The position numbers and the translations under genes are program-made. Below, in pieces: positions 63,585 to 64,000 of a stretch of DNA of 64,000 bases; positions within the stretch are counted from its first letter, which is position 1, and every line of letters starts with the position of its first letter. A model generated the notes under the pieces. That model worked only from the letters and a program-made list of their open reading frames with translations, did not search any database and was not told the origin of the DNA. The stretch is from Pseudomonadota bacterium (GTDB lineage: Bacteria > Pseudomonadota > Alphaproteobacteria > Rhizobiales > Hyphomicrobiaceae), in the NCBI GenBank assembly GCA_018242215.1, contig JAFECG010000027.1:262001-326000 (forward strand), in the 5' to 3' direction.

Positions 63585-64000
63585 ATGCCCCGAACACGCC
63601 AAGACCTCTTTTCGGCCCTGGCCGAGCTTGAAATCGAAACGCAAACAATTGACCATCCCGCAGTCTTCACGGTTGCCGAAAGCGACAAGGTCGAGATCCC
63701 TCTTCCGGGCGCACACACGAAGAATTTGTTCCTCAAAGACGACAAGGGTGCCCTTTTTCTCGTCATCGCCAACAGCGAGACGCGGGTCGATCTCAAGGCA
63801 CTGTCCAAAAGATTGGGAGCTGGGCGATTTTCATTCGGCAAGCCCGAGTTGCTGATGGAAACACTGGGCGTCACACCCGGTTCCGTCACGGCATTTGCTG
63901 TGATTAATGATACGGGAAAGCGGGTGACGATCGTCTTCGACGAGGCTTTGCTGGCCGACGAGACATTGAACTGTCATCCGCTTGAAAATACGGCGACTAC
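63585..64000 (+). CDS. Prolyl-tRNA editing (YbaK/ProX-type) deacylase, C-terminus cut by window edge
   Basis: About 138 codons are present and the frame is open at the right edge. The product is a YbaK/aminoacyl-tRNA deacylase domain: the start MPRTRQDLFSALAELEI and HPAVFTVAES. The conserved substrate-site lysine is in HTKNLFLKDDKGALFLVIAN, and SFGKPELLMETLGVTPGSVT follows. It resembles ProX/PrdX, which clears Ala-tRNA(Pro). Only a few dozen residues should be missing. GGAGAAA lies upstream of the ATG, somewhat distant. Confidence 0.9.
   Translation, partial: MPRTRQDLFSALAELEIETQTIDHPAVFTVAESDKVEIPLPGAHTKNLFLKDDKGALFLVIANSETRVDLKALSKRLGAGRFSFGKPELLMETLGVTPGSVTAFAVINDTGKRVTIVFDEALLADETLNCHPLENTAT

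Overview
The window is about 64 kb of GC-rich chromosomal DNA from an alphaproteobacterium, most likely in the Hyphomicrobiales (Rhizobiales) and perhaps near Hyphomicrobium. The assignment rests on gene order and family content: tsaD divergent from hemC-hemD-Mic60-hemY, tsaD-gpsA, htpX-rsmB-heparinase-purH, a SorAB sulfite dehydrogenase, ahpC-ahpF-oxyR and an ETFB-type lysine methyltransferase. No rRNA, CRISPR array, insertion sequence or phage gene is visible. Two tRNA genes are present, Thr-CGU and Gly-GCC, both on the minus strand.

Region 1 (1-8340) is catabolic. A polyamine-type ABC transporter operon (binding protein, ATPase, two permeases) is followed by a dimethylglycine/sarcosine dehydrogenase-like flavoprotein cut by the left edge. 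A divergent M20 carbamoylase/ureidohydrolase lies next to it. Region 2 (8349-13514) handles redox stress: the sulfite dehydrogenase pair sorA-sorB, then ahpC-ahpF-oxyR behind a well-formed OxyR site. Region 3 (13600-18400) has a small hypothetical gene, a decayed cupin gene, two G-rich hairpins and a signalling block (hybrid histidine kinase, LuxR-type regulator, lone receiver).

Region 4 (18600-26350) holds a DUF1345 membrane protein and a lipid-type trio: a KAS III enzyme, an alpha/beta hydrolase with a cysteine in the nucleophile position, and a short-chain dehydrogenase. Next comes the most striking gene of the window, a 766-residue fusion of a type I periplasmic binding protein to a pentameric ligand-gated ion channel. 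A LysR regulator follows. Region 5 (26600-35600) has an RND efflux pair, a run of small secreted Tyr/His- or Cys-rich proteins, a possible small RNA, a 37-residue membrane miniprotein and an AT-richer acyltransferase-3 gene that runs into the 3' end of tRNA-Thr, which looks like a small insertion.

Region 6 (35800-43334) is a core block: hemY, an alphaproteobacterial Mic60 homologue, hemD and hemC, divergent from tsaD and gpsA. Region 7 (43294-48681) has a GT-C-type membrane protein, a UDP-galactopyranose-mutase-like flavoenzyme, a GtrA protein, an EVE-domain protein and the methyltransferase. Region 8 (48839-61244) is housekeeping: acs, a TadG-like protein, a DUF1674 (SDHAF4-like) protein, htpX, rsmB, a heparinase II/III protein, purH, an MFS transporter and a lemA-TPM-TPM operon. 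Region 9 (61245-64000) holds small Gly/His-rich secreted proteins, a second G-rich hairpin pair, tRNA-Gly and the start of a prolyl-tRNA deacylase gene cut by the right edge.
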